DNA of 64,000 nucleotides from an uncultured Opitutaceae bacterium (GTDB lineage: Bacteria > Verrucomicrobiota > Verrucomicrobiia > Opitutales > Opitutaceae). A model generated the notes under the pieces. That model had not been told where the DNA came from. It searched no databases and saw only the letters and a program-made list of their open reading frames with translations. Within the stretch, counting starts at the first letter, position 1. Each line of letters opens with the position of its first letter. The stretch spans positions 1-64,000 of the forward strand of contig CAIWXW010000109.1 of NCBI GenBank assembly GCA_903916755.1. Reading direction: 5' to 3'. Positions 18,133 through 27,695 of this stretch are shown in pieces. The position numbers and the translations under genes were made by a program.

Positions 18133-18501
18133 ATGAATCGTTCCCATCATCGCGAGCTCATCGTCTCCGGCATTCATTTCGAACTGACCCCGTCGCTGAA
18201 AACCTACGTCCAGGAAAAGGCGGACCGACTTTTCCGCCATGAGGAGAAGATAATCCGGATGCGCGTGGAGCTCGAATGTGATCCAAAAGAGGCGGTCGCC
18301 ACGCGGTTCAAGGCCAAGGGGCACATTCTCATCCATGGGCCCGATCTCAACGCCGTCGTTGAGTCCGACGAATGCCACAAGGCGGTTTCGCTCCTGGTCG
18401 ACAAGCTCGACCGGATGCTCCGGCGGCGCGCCCGCTGGCAGAAGGTGAAGCGGCGCCGTTCGCCCGCGCCGGCGTTCGACGCCTTCGCCGCCGCCTTTTA
18501 G
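18133..18501 (+). CDS. hpf: Ribosome hibernation promoting factor, short form
   Basis: The 122-residue protein (from MNRSHHRELIVSGIHFELTP) is of the YfiA/HPF family that binds the 30S decoding region in stationary phase. Typical features are SLKTYVQEKADRLFRHEEKI, the central strands RVELECDPKEAVATRFKAKGHILI and the basic helix AVSLLVDKLDRMLRRRARWQKVKRRR. It lacks the C-terminal dimerisation domain of long HPF. The track ORF begins 70 residues earlier; the ATG at 18133 fits the family. About 240 bases upstream have no gene. The stop overlaps the convergent TPR gene by four bases. Confidence 0.9.
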   Translation: MNRSHHRELIVSGIHFELTPSLKTYVQEKADRLFRHEEKIIRMRVELECDPKEAVATRFKAKGHILIHGPDLNAVVESDECHKAVSLLVDKLDRMLRRRARWQKVKRRRSPAPAFDAFAAAF

Positions 18502-20825
18502 GGGGCCAGCATCAGGGCACCGGCCGGCTGCGCATCCAGGCGCGCGAGGTTCTCGCGCGCATTCGCGTAGTCCGGCCTGAGCTGGACGGCGATTGCGAAC
18601 TCCTTGCGGGCCTCCGCGCGCCGCTGCAGGTGCAGGAGGGCCGAGCCGAGGTTGTTGTGCACCTCCGGCGCATTGAAGGTGACGAGCAGCGCCTGCTCGT
18701 ACTGGACCACCGCCTCCACGAACTGGTTGTCCCGGGCCAGGACGATGCCGAGATTGTTGCGCGCGTCGACGCTGTCCGGCTGCATCGCGATCACCTCGCG
18801 GTACTGGGTCTCGGCTTCCTCGAGCCGGTCGAGGGTGGCGAGGGCGTTGGCGAGGTTGAGCCGGGCCTCCGTGAAACGGGGCCGCAGCCACACCGCCTGC
18901 TGGTACTCCCGGACCGATTCCAGCGGCCGGCCGGACCGGAAGAGCGCGCTTCCCAGGTTGTTGTACGCCTCCGCATAGTTGGGGCGCTGCCGGACCGCCC
19001 GCCCGAACTCCGCCATCGCCTCGGCGGGCCGGTTGAGCCCGAGCAGCGCGTTGCCGAGATTGTTGTGCAGCTCCGGGATATCGAATCCCTCGCGCTGGGC
19101 CTCGCGATACTCGTGCAGCGCCTCGGGCAGCCGGCCCAGCCGCGCCAGGGCGTTGCCGTAGTTGAACCGCACTTCGTGGTATTCCGGCAGCCGCTGCAGG
19201 ATGGCCTCAAATTCCACCACCGCACCCTTCACGTCGTCGTCGCGCGCGAGCGCCACCCCGAGGTTATTGTGCGCATCGGCGTAAAACTCCGGCTTGAGCG
19301 CGATGGCCTTCCGGTACTCCGCCTCGGCCTCCTGGTTTTTTCCCGCCGCCGCCAGGGCCGTGCCGTAGTTGTTGTGCCCTTCGGCGAAATCCGGCTTTCG
19401 CCGGAGGGCCTCCCGGTACTGGGCCACCGCGGCATCCCGTTGGCCGCTGGCCAGCAGCACGTTGCCTAGATTGCTGCGGGCAAAGACATTCCCCGGATTG
19501 TGGGCCACCGTGTCGCTCCAGATGGCCACCCCATCCCCGAAGATCTCGTTCCGGCGCGCCGTCACGACGCCGAGGATCAGCGCCAGGGCCCCCGTCCCGA
19601 CAATGATCACCTTGCGGCGCCGTTCGTCATCAGCGAACACCCGCGCCAGCAGGGCCGCCACCCCCACCCCGAGCAACGCCAGGAGGGGCGCCAGCGCCAG
19701 GTACATGCGATGCTCCGCGATCGTCTGACGGTTCCCCGGCACGATCGAGGTGGGAGCGAGGATGGCGAAGAACCAGAGGCCCGCGAAGCCCGCGGCGCGC
19801 AGCCCGATCGGGTCCCGGGCGCCGCGATGGAAGAAGGCGATGGCCGACAGGGCAAGCAGGCCGCCGGCCAGCAGCGCCTCCGGCCACACCGACCAGGCGT
19901 GCGCGACCCAGAGCGCCCCATAGTCAAAGACCTGCCCCTGCGGCCAGAAGGTCAGCCGGAGGTAGCGCCAAAGCGCGGGGAATTGCGTGATGAAGTAGTC
20001 CCACCAGCGGACGCCGATTCCAAACCCGGCGGTGCCATTGCGGCTCTTGGTCCCAAGAGCCAGCCAGGCCACCAGACCCAGGGTCGCGGCCAAGCCGAGG
20101 TAGTAGACTCGCCGGCGGCGCCAGGCGTCGCGAAAACTACCGGTGACGAAGGTCCGGTCGTACAGGAGCACGAAAAGCGGTGCGGAGACCGTGACTTCCT
20201 TCGTGCCCATGCCGGCGAGGCAGGCCAGCCACGAGACGGTCCACCAGGCGCCGCCCCCGCGGCCGCCCTCGACGCGCTCCACGCCCCGCACGAAGCCATA
20301 GAGGGTCAGCAGGTAGCACAGCGCCATCAGCGACTCGGCCCGCTGGATGAGGTAGGTGACCGACTCGGTCTGGAGCGGATGGAGCGCCCACAGGAGGGCC
20401 ACCGCTCCGGCCAGAAGCGCCGCATCTATCCCCGTTCGGGGATCACCCGGTGCGCCGGTGCGACCCAGCGTCCGGCGCAGCAAGCCGTAGAGCGTAAGGG
20501 CCGCCAGGAAATGAATCAGGAGGTTGCCGAGGTGATAGCTCCGGACGTCCAGCCCGCCGATCGCATAGTTGACCGCCAGCGAGAAATTAAGGACCGGCCG
20601 GCCGCTGACCGAGGTGTCAAAGGGCGGCGACGTGATCGCGGTCAGGGGCCAGAGCCGGCGGATCGAGCTGTTGCGCTCGATCGCCATCGTGTCGTCGAAG
20701 ACAAACGGCGCCCCGAGCGCCCCCCGGTACGCAAACCAGATCGCGGCGGCCAGAACGGCCGCGGCCAGCCAGCCGGCCCAGGCCGGCAGCGCGCGATCAG
20801 CGGGGGACTTCACGGAGCGAGCCAA
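18498..20825 (-). CDS. TMTC-like membrane glycosyltransferase with TPR repeats
   Basis: The 775-residue protein has an N-terminal membrane half (residues about 15-430, roughly ten hydrophobic helices) and a C-terminal row of about nine to ten tetratricopeptide repeats (for example RSNLGNVLLASGQRDAAVAQ, AHNNLGVALARDDDVKGAVV). The N-terminal PFVFDDTMAIERNSSI and RPVLNFSLAVNYAIGGLDVR strongly recall eukaryotic TMTC O-mannosyltransferases of the GT-C type; the Asp pair would sit in the first outer loop. A role in protein O-glycosylation or lipid-linked sugar transfer is inference. Start is TTG at 20825, with GTG four codons later. Upstream is the minus-strand esterase gene, 60 bases away. Confidence 0.78.
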   Translation of the reverse strand: MARSVKSPADRALPAWAGWLAAAVLAAAIWFAYRGALGAPFVFDDTMAIERNSSIRRLWPLTAITSPPFDTSVSGRPVLNFSLAVNYAIGGLDVRSYHLGNLLIHFLAALTLYGLLRRTLGRTGAPGDPRTGIDAALLAGAVALLWALHPLQTESVTYLIQRAESLMALCYLLTLYGFVRGVERVEGGRGGGAWWTVSWLACLAGMGTKEVTVSAPLFVLLYDRTFVTGSFRDAWRRRRVYYLGLAATLGLVAWLALGTKSRNGTAGFGIGVRWWDYFITQFPALWRYLRLTFWPQGQVFDYGALWVAHAWSVWPEALLAGGLLALSAIAFFHRGARDPIGLRAAGFAGLWFFAILAPTSIVPGNRQTIAEHRMYLALAPLLALLGVGVAALLARVFADDERRRKVIIVGTGALALILGVVTARRNEIFGDGVAIWSDTVAHNPGNVFARSNLGNVLLASGQRDAAVAQYREALRRKPDFAEGHNNYGTALAAAGKNQEAEAEYRKAIALKPEFYADAHNNLGVALARDDDVKGAVVEFEAILQRLPEYHEVRFNYGNALARLGRLPEALHEYREAQREGFDIPELHNNLGNALLGLNRPAEAMAEFGRAVRQRPNYAEAYNNLGSALFRSGRPLESVREYQQAVWLRPRFTEARLNLANALATLDRLEEAETQYREVIAMQPDSVDARNNLGIVLARDNQFVEAVVQYEQALLVTFNAPEVHNNLGSALLHLQRRAEARKEFAIAVQLRPDYANARENLARLDAQPAGALMLAP

Positions 20826-20885
20826 TCCGGCCCGGCCATCCGACTCAAGCCACGCGGGCCTGAATCGGCGGCGGCCGGCGCCCGC

Positions 20886-22181
20886 TCAATTGCCGTAGGG
20901 CCGTTCCGTCGTGGTCAGCTTCTCCTTCGGCACATCGAAGGCGGCGACGGGATCGGGATGGGCGGGGTCGAACTGCGGCGCATCCGGCGCCAGGTACTTG
21001 GCCAATTCGGGCACGCCCAGGCGGATGCCGCGGACGACGCACTTCGACAGTTCATAGCTGCCATAGTCCCCCTGGTGGGTCGTATCCGGGCCGCGCGGGG
21101 TCGGGGCAAAGATCGCCGGCGCCCCCTTGGGCCCCAGCGCCTCGTACAGCACCTTGCTCATGGCGTTCAGGTCGACCAGGGCCACCCCATCGTCCTTCGC
21201 CACCTTGCGCATCGCATCCGGAAAATCGCCCAGGGTGTTCGTGACCGTGTCCCCGTCGAACGCCAGCCGGTTCATCGGGGTCACCAGGACCAGCGTGGCG
21301 CCATGCGCCCGGGTTTCCGCCACGTAGCGGTGGAGGAAGGTGCTGTAGGAGGCGTAGGCCCCGGGATTCGGCCCGCGGTCGTGCTGGTCGTTGTGGCCGA
21401 ACTGGATGATCACGAAGTCGCCGGGCTTGATGAGGCTCATCAGCTTCGCCCAGCGGTTTTCCGAAATGAAGTCGCGCGCGGATTCCCCGGATTCGGCGTG
21501 ACTGGAGACGACGATGTCCGGTCCGAAGAAGCTCGTGATCATCTGGCCCCAGCTGTTGTGGGGTTCACGGGGCTGGTCGGTCATGGTGGAGTCACCGACC
21601 AGGTACAGGGTCGGCCGGTCCGTCACCGGCACGATCTCGACCGAGGCCACGCAGGGTCGCTGGTCGCAGAATTCCAGCGTGAGCTTGTCGTCCCAATCCC
21701 AGACCTCCGTCGACTTTTCCCGCGGTTTCAGCCGGACCTTGCCCCCCGGAAATTCCGGCCGGCGCAGCGCCACGGTGAAGGTCCGCGTGGCGAGTTCGCC
21801 CGCGGCGGTCCGCACGTGCAGCAGTTCGAGGCGGCGAAGCTCGGCCTTGACCGTGGTGAGGGCGGGGGCGGTGGGGTCGCCCAACGCCACCGTCACCTGG
21901 TACTCTCCTTCCGGCAGCGCCACCGAGAAGTAGAACGGCTGGCTGCCGGTGACGAAGCCGGACCCCGGCGGGCGGGCCACCGCCAGCGGGGTCGAGCCGG
22001 GTTCAAAGCCATAGCCCTTCGCGGCGGAATAGACCTCATGGGGGTCCACCGCCACGCTGCCGGCGGGGGCCGGTCCGGGTCCGAACGAGAATTTCCAGTG
22101 CGTCGCGTCGGCCGCGTGCACCGGGAGGAAGGCGGCCGCCAGCAGGCCGCCGAACAGGAAGGACTTGGTGGATGGGATCAT
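20886..22181 (-). CDS. Secreted SGNH esterase, rhamnogalacturonan acetylesterase type (CE12-like)
   Basis: The 431-residue product has a signal peptide (ends PVHAADA), an N-terminal beta-sandwich of the sort found before rhamnogalacturonan acetylesterases (WKFSFGPGPAPAGSVAV, then a Tyr-rich strand region), and a C-terminal SGNH hydrolase domain: block I YLVGDSTMTDQ (Ser nucleophile), block III FGHNDQ, and block V DTTHQGDYGS (Asp/His). It should remove acetyl groups from the rhamnogalacturonan backbone outside the cytoplasm. It is the last gene of the operon, overlapping the GH2 gene by ATGA. Confidence 0.87.
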   Translation of the reverse strand: MIPSTKSFLFGGLLAAAFLPVHAADATHWKFSFGPGPAPAGSVAVDPHEVYSAAKGYGFEPGSTPLAVARPPGSGFVTGSQPFYFSVALPEGEYQVTVALGDPTAPALTTVKAELRRLELLHVRTAAGELATRTFTVALRRPEFPGGKVRLKPREKSTEVWDWDDKLTLEFCDQRPCVASVEIVPVTDRPTLYLVGDSTMTDQPREPHNSWGQMITSFFGPDIVVSSHAESGESARDFISENRWAKLMSLIKPGDFVIIQFGHNDQHDRGPNPGAYASYSTFLHRYVAETRAHGATLVLVTPMNRLAFDGDTVTNTLGDFPDAMRKVAKDDGVALVDLNAMSKVLYEALGPKGAPAIFAPTPRGPDTTHQGDYGSYELSKCVVRGIRLGVPELAKYLAPDAPQFDPAHPDPVAAFDVPKEKLTTTERPYGN

Positions 22182-24778
22182 AAATTCAGCGGGGACTGCG
22201 GGTCGGCCGTGCCGGCAGCGGGATCGGCGGGGGCGATGCTGCGCAGGGAAACCTCGGCTGGCGCCAGGCCCGGGGAGGCGACCCGCACCGTGATCGCGCC
22301 GGTCTGGCCCGGCTTCGTCCGCACGATGGCCAGCGCCCGGCCGTTGAAGGCGTCGTGCTCCCGGGCCTGGAAGGGCTCGAGGCTGGTTGGATCGCCGTCG
22401 TCCACGGCGACGACCTCGGCCGGGCCGGTGACCGCGAAGGTGAGATGATTCTTAGCGCGGGGCGCGAGCACGCCCGCGGCGTCGAGAATGTCCGCCGAGA
22501 TGAAGGCCAGGTCCTGGCCGTCGGCCATGAGCGGCGTCCGGTCCGTCCGCAGCCTGAGCCGGGCCGCCGGGCCGGCCGTGCGCTCGATTTCCTGGGCCCA
22601 CGGCCGGCCGTCCTTATAGGCGACTACCTTCAATTCACCCGGCTGATAGAGGACGTCATCCCACCGGAGCCGGAATTGATCCGGCGCCTTCCGCTTCCGG
22701 CCCAGCGACCGGCCATTCAGAAAAAGCTCCGCCTCGTCGCCCGAGGTGTAGACATGCACCGGCGTGACCTGCCCCACCCGCTCCGGCCAGGTCCAGTGGG
22801 GCAGCAGGTGCGCCATGGGGAAATCGGGCCGCCACCGCGCCTGGTAGAGGTAGAAGCGGTCCTTGCGGAACCCGTCGAGGTCGATGATCCCGAAATACGA
22901 GCTCCGAGCGGTGTCGTCGGCCTTGCCGTAGGGTGTCGGCTCGCCCAGGTAGTCCCAGCCCGTCCAGACGAACTCGCCCGCGACGGACGGGTTTTCGGCC
23001 TGGCCCGTGAATTCCGCATCGGGCGTCGTGGCCCAGCGCGGGGCGAAGAGATCGTACGAGCTCATCTGGTGGCCGGCCACGTGGCCCCGTGACTTGTCGG
23101 CGACCAGCGGAAAGGCGTATTCGTCCCGCGAGCTGATGGTGGAGGCGGTCTCGCTGCCGAAGAGCGGCTGGAGCGGGTGCTCGGCGCGGAACCGCGCGTA
23201 TTCGCCCGGCTTGTAGTTGTAGCCGAAGACATCGACGGCGGTCTGGAAGCCGTTGGCGCGAGACTCCGTCTCGTTGTACGCCGCCGTGATGGGCCGCGTC
23301 CGGTCCTCCTCGCGCACGATGCCGGCGAGATGCTGGGCGAGCCGCCAGCCTTCCGGCTGCCGCTGCTCCCCGATCTCGTTGCCGATGCTCCAGAGGATGA
23401 CCGAGGGATGGTTGCGGTCGCGCCGGACCAGGGCCCGGAGGTCCTTCTCATGCCAGTCGGGAAACAGCAGGTGGTAGTCGTTCGGGCGCTTGCCGCTCGC
23501 CCAGCAGTCGAACGATTCGTCCATGACCAGCATCCCCAGCCGGTCGCAGAGGTCGAGGAGCTCGGGCGCGGGAGGATTATGGCTCGTGCGGATGGCGTTG
23601 CAGCCCATCTCGCGCAGCAGCTCAACCTGGCGCTCGAGCGCGCGGCCGTTGAGCGCGGTGCCCAGGGGCCCGAGATCGGCATGGTCGCAGACGCCGTTGA
23701 TCGGCACGCGCATGCCGTTGAGCAGGAAGCCGTGGTCAGCCGTGAAGGCGATCGTGCGGATGCCAAAGGGACTCTCGTAGACGTCGGCCACGTCCCCGCC
23801 CACGCGGACGGTCGTCACCGCAAGGTAACGCTGCGGATGGGCCAGGCTCCAGAGCTTGGGCTGCGGCACGGTGAGAACCTGCTCGCTCAAGCCCTGGCGG
23901 CCCGCCGCCAGATGGACCTTGGGCCCGGCCGAGACCGCCACCGGCTCGCCGACGCGGCGGCCGGGGAAGCTGTATTCGTAGATGGCGGTCGACACCTGCG
24001 CGTCGACGGCGTTCGCGAGCGGGTTCTTGAGCATCACCTGGATGTCGACCGCGGCGGCGGCGGCGGTCACCGACGGGGTGGTCACAAAGGTGCCCCAGTG
24101 GGCCACGTGCACGGGCTCCATCTTCTCCAGCCAGACATTCCGATAGATGCCGCCGCCCGGATACCAGCGGGAGGACAGCGGAGGGTTGTCGAGCCGGATG
24201 GCCAGGACGTTGTCCCCGCCCGGCCTGAGGTAGGGCGTCAAGTCCAGCTGGAAGGAGGCATAGCCATAGGGCCAGCCGCCAACGAAGCGGCCGTTGAGCC
24301 AGACCAGGGGGTAGGCCATGGCGCCATCGATATCCAGGTAGATCCGCTTCCCCTGGTCCGCCGCGGTGACGGCAAAATGCTTCCGGTACCAGCCCACGCC
24401 CCACCAGGGCAGCCGGCCGGTGGCGCTGTCGTACTCGACCTTGAAAGGACCCTCGACCCCCCAGTCGTGGGGCAGGTCGAGCGCGCGCCAGGCAGTGTCG
24501 TCGAAGGCGGGCTGGGTGTAGGCCACGTCGCCGCCCAGGTTGCCCTCCGGCCGCGGCGGCTTCGGGGCGGCGGCGTTCAGGAATTCATTGCCGGTGGCGG
24601 CGAACCAGGCCTTGGTCGCCGGATAGGCCAGCGCGCCGGACGTGCCCGCGGGATCGCCGGCGGCGAAGCGCCAGCCGAGGTCGAGTGAAACCCGCTCGCG
24701 GGGTCCGGGATCGGCGGCGGCGGCCGCGGCGGCCGCGCCGAGGAGCAGCAGGATACAGCCGAAGGAACGCGGCTTCAT
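22178..24778 (-). CDS. Secreted GH2 beta-galactosidase-like enzyme
   Basis: From ATG at 24778 (TTG two codons earlier also possible) the product is 866 residues, with a signal peptide over LLLLGAAAAAAAADPG. The sugar-binding domain has LPHDWGVEGPFK and WWGVGWYRKHF; the TIM barrel has the acid/base Glu in WSIGNEIGEQ, the nucleophile region FGSETASTISSRDEYAF and FVWTGWDYLGEPTPYG, all typical of GH2 beta-galactosidases of gut and soil polysaccharide degraders. A DUF4982-like and Ig-like end follow. It would cut galactose from pectic galactan or arabinogalactan side chains; the exact linkage is unknown. Confidence 0.9.
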   Translation of the reverse strand: MKPRSFGCILLLLGAAAAAAAADPGPRERVSLDLGWRFAAGDPAGTSGALAYPATKAWFAATGNEFLNAAAPKPPRPEGNLGGDVAYTQPAFDDTAWRALDLPHDWGVEGPFKVEYDSATGRLPWWGVGWYRKHFAVTAADQGKRIYLDIDGAMAYPLVWLNGRFVGGWPYGYASFQLDLTPYLRPGGDNVLAIRLDNPPLSSRWYPGGGIYRNVWLEKMEPVHVAHWGTFVTTPSVTAAAAAVDIQVMLKNPLANAVDAQVSTAIYEYSFPGRRVGEPVAVSAGPKVHLAAGRQGLSEQVLTVPQPKLWSLAHPQRYLAVTTVRVGGDVADVYESPFGIRTIAFTADHGFLLNGMRVPINGVCDHADLGPLGTALNGRALERQVELLREMGCNAIRTSHNPPAPELLDLCDRLGMLVMDESFDCWASGKRPNDYHLLFPDWHEKDLRALVRRDRNHPSVILWSIGNEIGEQRQPEGWRLAQHLAGIVREEDRTRPITAAYNETESRANGFQTAVDVFGYNYKPGEYARFRAEHPLQPLFGSETASTISSRDEYAFPLVADKSRGHVAGHQMSSYDLFAPRWATTPDAEFTGQAENPSVAGEFVWTGWDYLGEPTPYGKADDTARSSYFGIIDLDGFRKDRFYLYQARWRPDFPMAHLLPHWTWPERVGQVTPVHVYTSGDEAELFLNGRSLGRKRKAPDQFRLRWDDVLYQPGELKVVAYKDGRPWAQEIERTAGPAARLRLRTDRTPLMADGQDLAFISADILDAAGVLAPRAKNHLTFAVTGPAEVVAVDDGDPTSLEPFQAREHDAFNGRALAIVRTKPGQTGAITVRVASPGLAPAEVSLRSIAPADPAAGTADPQSPLNL

Positions 24779-24817
24779 GGGCAAGGACCCGCGGGGGACG
24801 AGGGGTGCCAGGGACGG

Positions 24818-26551
24818 TTAGCGGTAACGATAGAGCTTCACGCGCTGGAGGGTCGGCGCGTCGCCCATGAATTTGAGGCCGCTGCCGGACTGGTTCGCCG
24901 CGGCGGCCTCGTCGAGGTGATAGTTCAGGAGAATGTCGTCGCCGTTGAGCACGCGGGTCGGTACCCACCGGCCGTCCGCGTAGCGGCCCGACTCCACCCG
25001 CGCGAGGCCGGCGATCGGGGCGCCCGGCGTGTTCGGCGCAAAGGTCACCTGCACATCAAAGCCCGCCACCACGAACTCGGAGGGGCCGAGCCCGACCACC
25101 AGGGCATAGCCGAAGGGCGGGACCTGGCTGGGATTGCGGAGATTCCGGCGCAGGTCGACCTTGATATTGAAGTCGCCCAGGGCGATCTCCTCGCTCTGCC
25201 GGCCGGCGGCCGTGAGCGCCACCGCGGAAATCGCCCCGCGAGCCTGGGCGTCGAGGATCGCCGGCGTCATGTCCCGCAGGAGCGCGTAGCCCCGGGGCAG
25301 CGGCTGCGCGGTGACATCGCCGGGACCGGCCTCGCCCGCGTCCGGGCGGAGCGCGACCAGGCGCCCCGGGTTATCGATTCCGAACGGAGAATAGCCAATG
25401 CCCTGGTGCCGGCCGATGGCATAGAAGGCGTTCGCCACCCCGCCGGCGTCGCCCCGGGACTCGGGGACGAAGAGCGGGTTGCCGTTCTGGTTGAACCGCG
25501 CCACCCACTCGGCAAAGTTGGGCAGGTAGATGTCGGGGGCGTTGATGTCGATGTGGGGCGCCCCGGCGCGCCAAATGTCGAGCACGTGCGGTTCCGGGCC
25601 GCCGCTGGGATAGTCGCCCGCGCCCTTGTCCTCGGGCTGGATGATCCAGGTGTTGGTGAAGACCGGAATGGGATAGACGGCCTTCCCCGCCGCCGCGATC
25701 TGGTCCATGTAGCGGGCGTAGTTCCAGGCCATGAAGATCTCGTCGGTGACCAGCCCCGTTTTCTTGTCCGCCGTCTCCGCGCCAAAGACCTCCTGCCAGG
25801 TGCCCGCGGGCTTGCCGCCCGCGGCCTCCCAGACCTGGCTCAGCGCCGGCCGCAGGTGATCGCCATGGCGGGCCAGGTAGCCCATCAGGGCGTCGGGCAC
25901 GGGACCCGCGAAGGCCGCCTCGGCGGCCGGGGAGCGGTCCCGCGCATCCCCGAGGATCCCGACCTCGTTTTCGAGCTGGATCATGAGGGTCGTGTGCTGC
26001 TCGCCGTCGACCGCGCGCAGGTGACGCATGAACGCCGCATAGGCGCGCAGGTCCGCGTCGCGATTGACGGCACTGAGGGTCGACAGCACCTCGATGGATT
26101 TTCCGCTCCGGAGCCGGACGCGGGGAAACCGCGCCTGGTTCTCCTTCACCCAGTCCGGCACGAAGCTCGAGATGCCGTTCTTCCAGCTGCCGAACCAGAT
26201 CAGGATCACGTGCAGGCGGTTCTGGCGGGCGGAGGCGAGGGCCTGGTCCACCAGGGTGAAATCGTACCGTCCCTCGGCCGGCTCGGTCAGGGCCCAGGAG
26301 ACGCCGACCAGCACGGTGTTGAGGTTCATCCGGGCGAGGCGCGGCCAGACCGGCGCCATGTACTCCGCGCTGGACGAGGCGGTGTTGGCCAGCTCGCCGC
26401 CCAGCACCAGGAAGGGATGGCCGTCGACCACGAGCTGCGTGGCGGCGCCCCGGCGCTCCAGATGGGGGGCCGAATTGGAGTCGGCCCAGACCAAGGGGGC
26501 GCAGAGCGCGAGGGTGAGCGCGGCCGCGAGGCCGGGGGTGGATTTGATCAT
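24818..26551 (-). CDS. Secreted GH35-like beta-galactosidase with DUF5597-type C-terminus
   Basis: The real start is ATG at 26551 (MIKSTPGLAAALTLALC, signal peptide ending WADS), giving 577 residues; the track ORF wrongly extends into the upstream gene. A TIM barrel opens with FLVLGGELANTASSSAEYM, shows MIQLENEVGILGD (acid/base Glu) and PLFVPESRGD (nucleophile Glu), and ends in a beta-rich domain as in GH35 proteins with DUF5597. Such enzymes release terminal galactose from plant polysaccharides. Its start overlaps the stop of the upstream gene by ATGA; the GH2 gene follows after 39 bases. Confidence 0.85.
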   Translation of the reverse strand: MIKSTPGLAAALTLALCAPLVWADSNSAPHLERRGAATQLVVDGHPFLVLGGELANTASSSAEYMAPVWPRLARMNLNTVLVGVSWALTEPAEGRYDFTLVDQALASARQNRLHVILIWFGSWKNGISSFVPDWVKENQARFPRVRLRSGKSIEVLSTLSAVNRDADLRAYAAFMRHLRAVDGEQHTTLMIQLENEVGILGDARDRSPAAEAAFAGPVPDALMGYLARHGDHLRPALSQVWEAAGGKPAGTWQEVFGAETADKKTGLVTDEIFMAWNYARYMDQIAAAGKAVYPIPVFTNTWIIQPEDKGAGDYPSGGPEPHVLDIWRAGAPHIDINAPDIYLPNFAEWVARFNQNGNPLFVPESRGDAGGVANAFYAIGRHQGIGYSPFGIDNPGRLVALRPDAGEAGPGDVTAQPLPRGYALLRDMTPAILDAQARGAISAVALTAAGRQSEEIALGDFNIKVDLRRNLRNPSQVPPFGYALVVGLGPSEFVVAGFDVQVTFAPNTPGAPIAGLARVESGRYADGRWVPTRVLNGDDILLNYHLDEAAAANQSGSGLKFMGDAPTLQRVKLYRYR

Positions 26552-27681
26552 TTTAATTGGACGTCCCAGACCTTCGAGCGGCGCGCCGTGCCGGCCGGAC
26601 CGGCGACGGTGAGCACGACGACCAGGTTGGCCGGCTCCTTGTACGCATGGATCGGGTTCTGCTCCGTCGAGGTCGTGCCGTCGCCGAAGTCCCACTTCCA
26701 GGATGTGACCGGGCCCACCGAGAGGTCCTTGAAGGCGACCAGCCGGCGGTCCATGTCCACGACCTTCCAGGACCATTGGGCGCCGACGGCGGGAAGGAAC
26801 TGCGGCTCGAGCGGCATCAGCCGGAAGGCGCAGAGTTCCGAGGCGTCGCCGTACATCGTGTAGTGCCGGGAAAGATTCCAGAAATGCAGATGATGGTTGT
26901 TGGTCGCGTTGCCGTATTCCATCAGGGCCCAGGACAGGCCGATGATCTTGTTCTCGCTCAGGACGGACTCGACCGCCCGCTGCGGGCCCTCGGGGCCCGC
27001 GTAGTCGAAGGGCGTGACCCAGAATTCGAGGGTCAGCTTCCCACCCTGCCCCGGATGGAAGTCATAGCGGGTCGCGGCGTTGGCATAGGGGAACTCCTTG
27101 ATCCACGTGGCCGCGTCCCAGGCCATGCACCAGTCCTTGTCCAGGGCCGGGGTGAAGATGTGGTAGTTCTGGGCGTGGACGCCCTGGATGGCCCAATGGG
27201 CCTCGGCGACGCTGATCCGGCTGTCGGGCAGCGCCCGGGACGCGCCCACGTGCTCGGGGGTCCAGAATTCGGCGTGGCCCTTGTCGATCATCGGCCCGCC
27301 CGAGGCGTCGCCGTCCACCACGATTTCGAAGGTGTCCTGCCGCAGCCCCGGGCTCGCGAAATCCCACTTGGGCTTCGTGGCCTCATAGAGAAAATAGAGG
27401 CGGTTCAGCCCCTTGACCCAGCCCACCTTCACCTTGACCACGCAATCCTTGGGGTCGGGCGGCAGGTGGGCACCCTCCACGTCGCGCAGCCGGCTGCCAT
27501 CGACGACATAGGAGTCGGGCACCATCGCCCAGTCGCTCGCATCGCCATCGACGCGCGGGATCTGATCCGGCGGGAATTGGAAGACCTTGAAGGTGACGTC
27601 GGGCTGGTCAAAGGCCGCCGCCGGCCGGAGGCCGATGGCCGCCAGGGCGAGCGCTGCGCAGAGGATTCGGGAGGGGCTCAT
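26548..27681 (-). CDS. Secreted CBM9-like/PKD protein, paralogue 1
   Basis: The 377-residue product (MSPSRILCAALALAAIGLRP, signal peptide) starts with a CBM9/DOMON-like beta-sandwich: FPPDQIPRVDGDASDWAMVP, VKVGWVKGLNRLYFLYEA, FEIVVDGDASGGP. A middle region has the conserved segment PQRAVESVLSENKIIGLSWA, and the end is a PKD-type domain with SWKWDFGDGTTSTEQNP. No catalytic motif is recognised; sugar or polysaccharide binding is likely, but unproven. It is a tandem duplicate of the next gene upstream (27696-28826), with 14 bases between them. Confidence 0.75.
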   Translation of the reverse strand: MSPSRILCAALALAAIGLRPAAAFDQPDVTFKVFQFPPDQIPRVDGDASDWAMVPDSYVVDGSRLRDVEGAHLPPDPKDCVVKVKVGWVKGLNRLYFLYEATKPKWDFASPGLRQDTFEIVVDGDASGGPMIDKGHAEFWTPEHVGASRALPDSRISVAEAHWAIQGVHAQNYHIFTPALDKDWCMAWDAATWIKEFPYANAATRYDFHPGQGGKLTLEFWVTPFDYAGPEGPQRAVESVLSENKIIGLSWALMEYGNATNNHHLHFWNLSRHYTMYGDASELCAFRLMPLEPQFLPAVGAQWSWKVVDMDRRLVAFKDLSVGPVTSWKWDFGDGTTSTEQNPIHAYKEPANLVVVLTVAGPAGTARRSKVWDVQLK

Positions 27682-27695
27682 GGGGAAAAAGGGGT

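Noticed and set aside
19500-22448. A 982-residue plus-strand ORF
   Set aside because: It is antisense to the TPR protein and esterase genes, is Arg/Gly/Pro-rich with no domains, and is explained by high GC in the third codon position.
23177-24688. A 503-residue plus-strand ORF
   Set aside because: It is antisense to the GH2 gene, which has the acid/base and nucleophile motifs.
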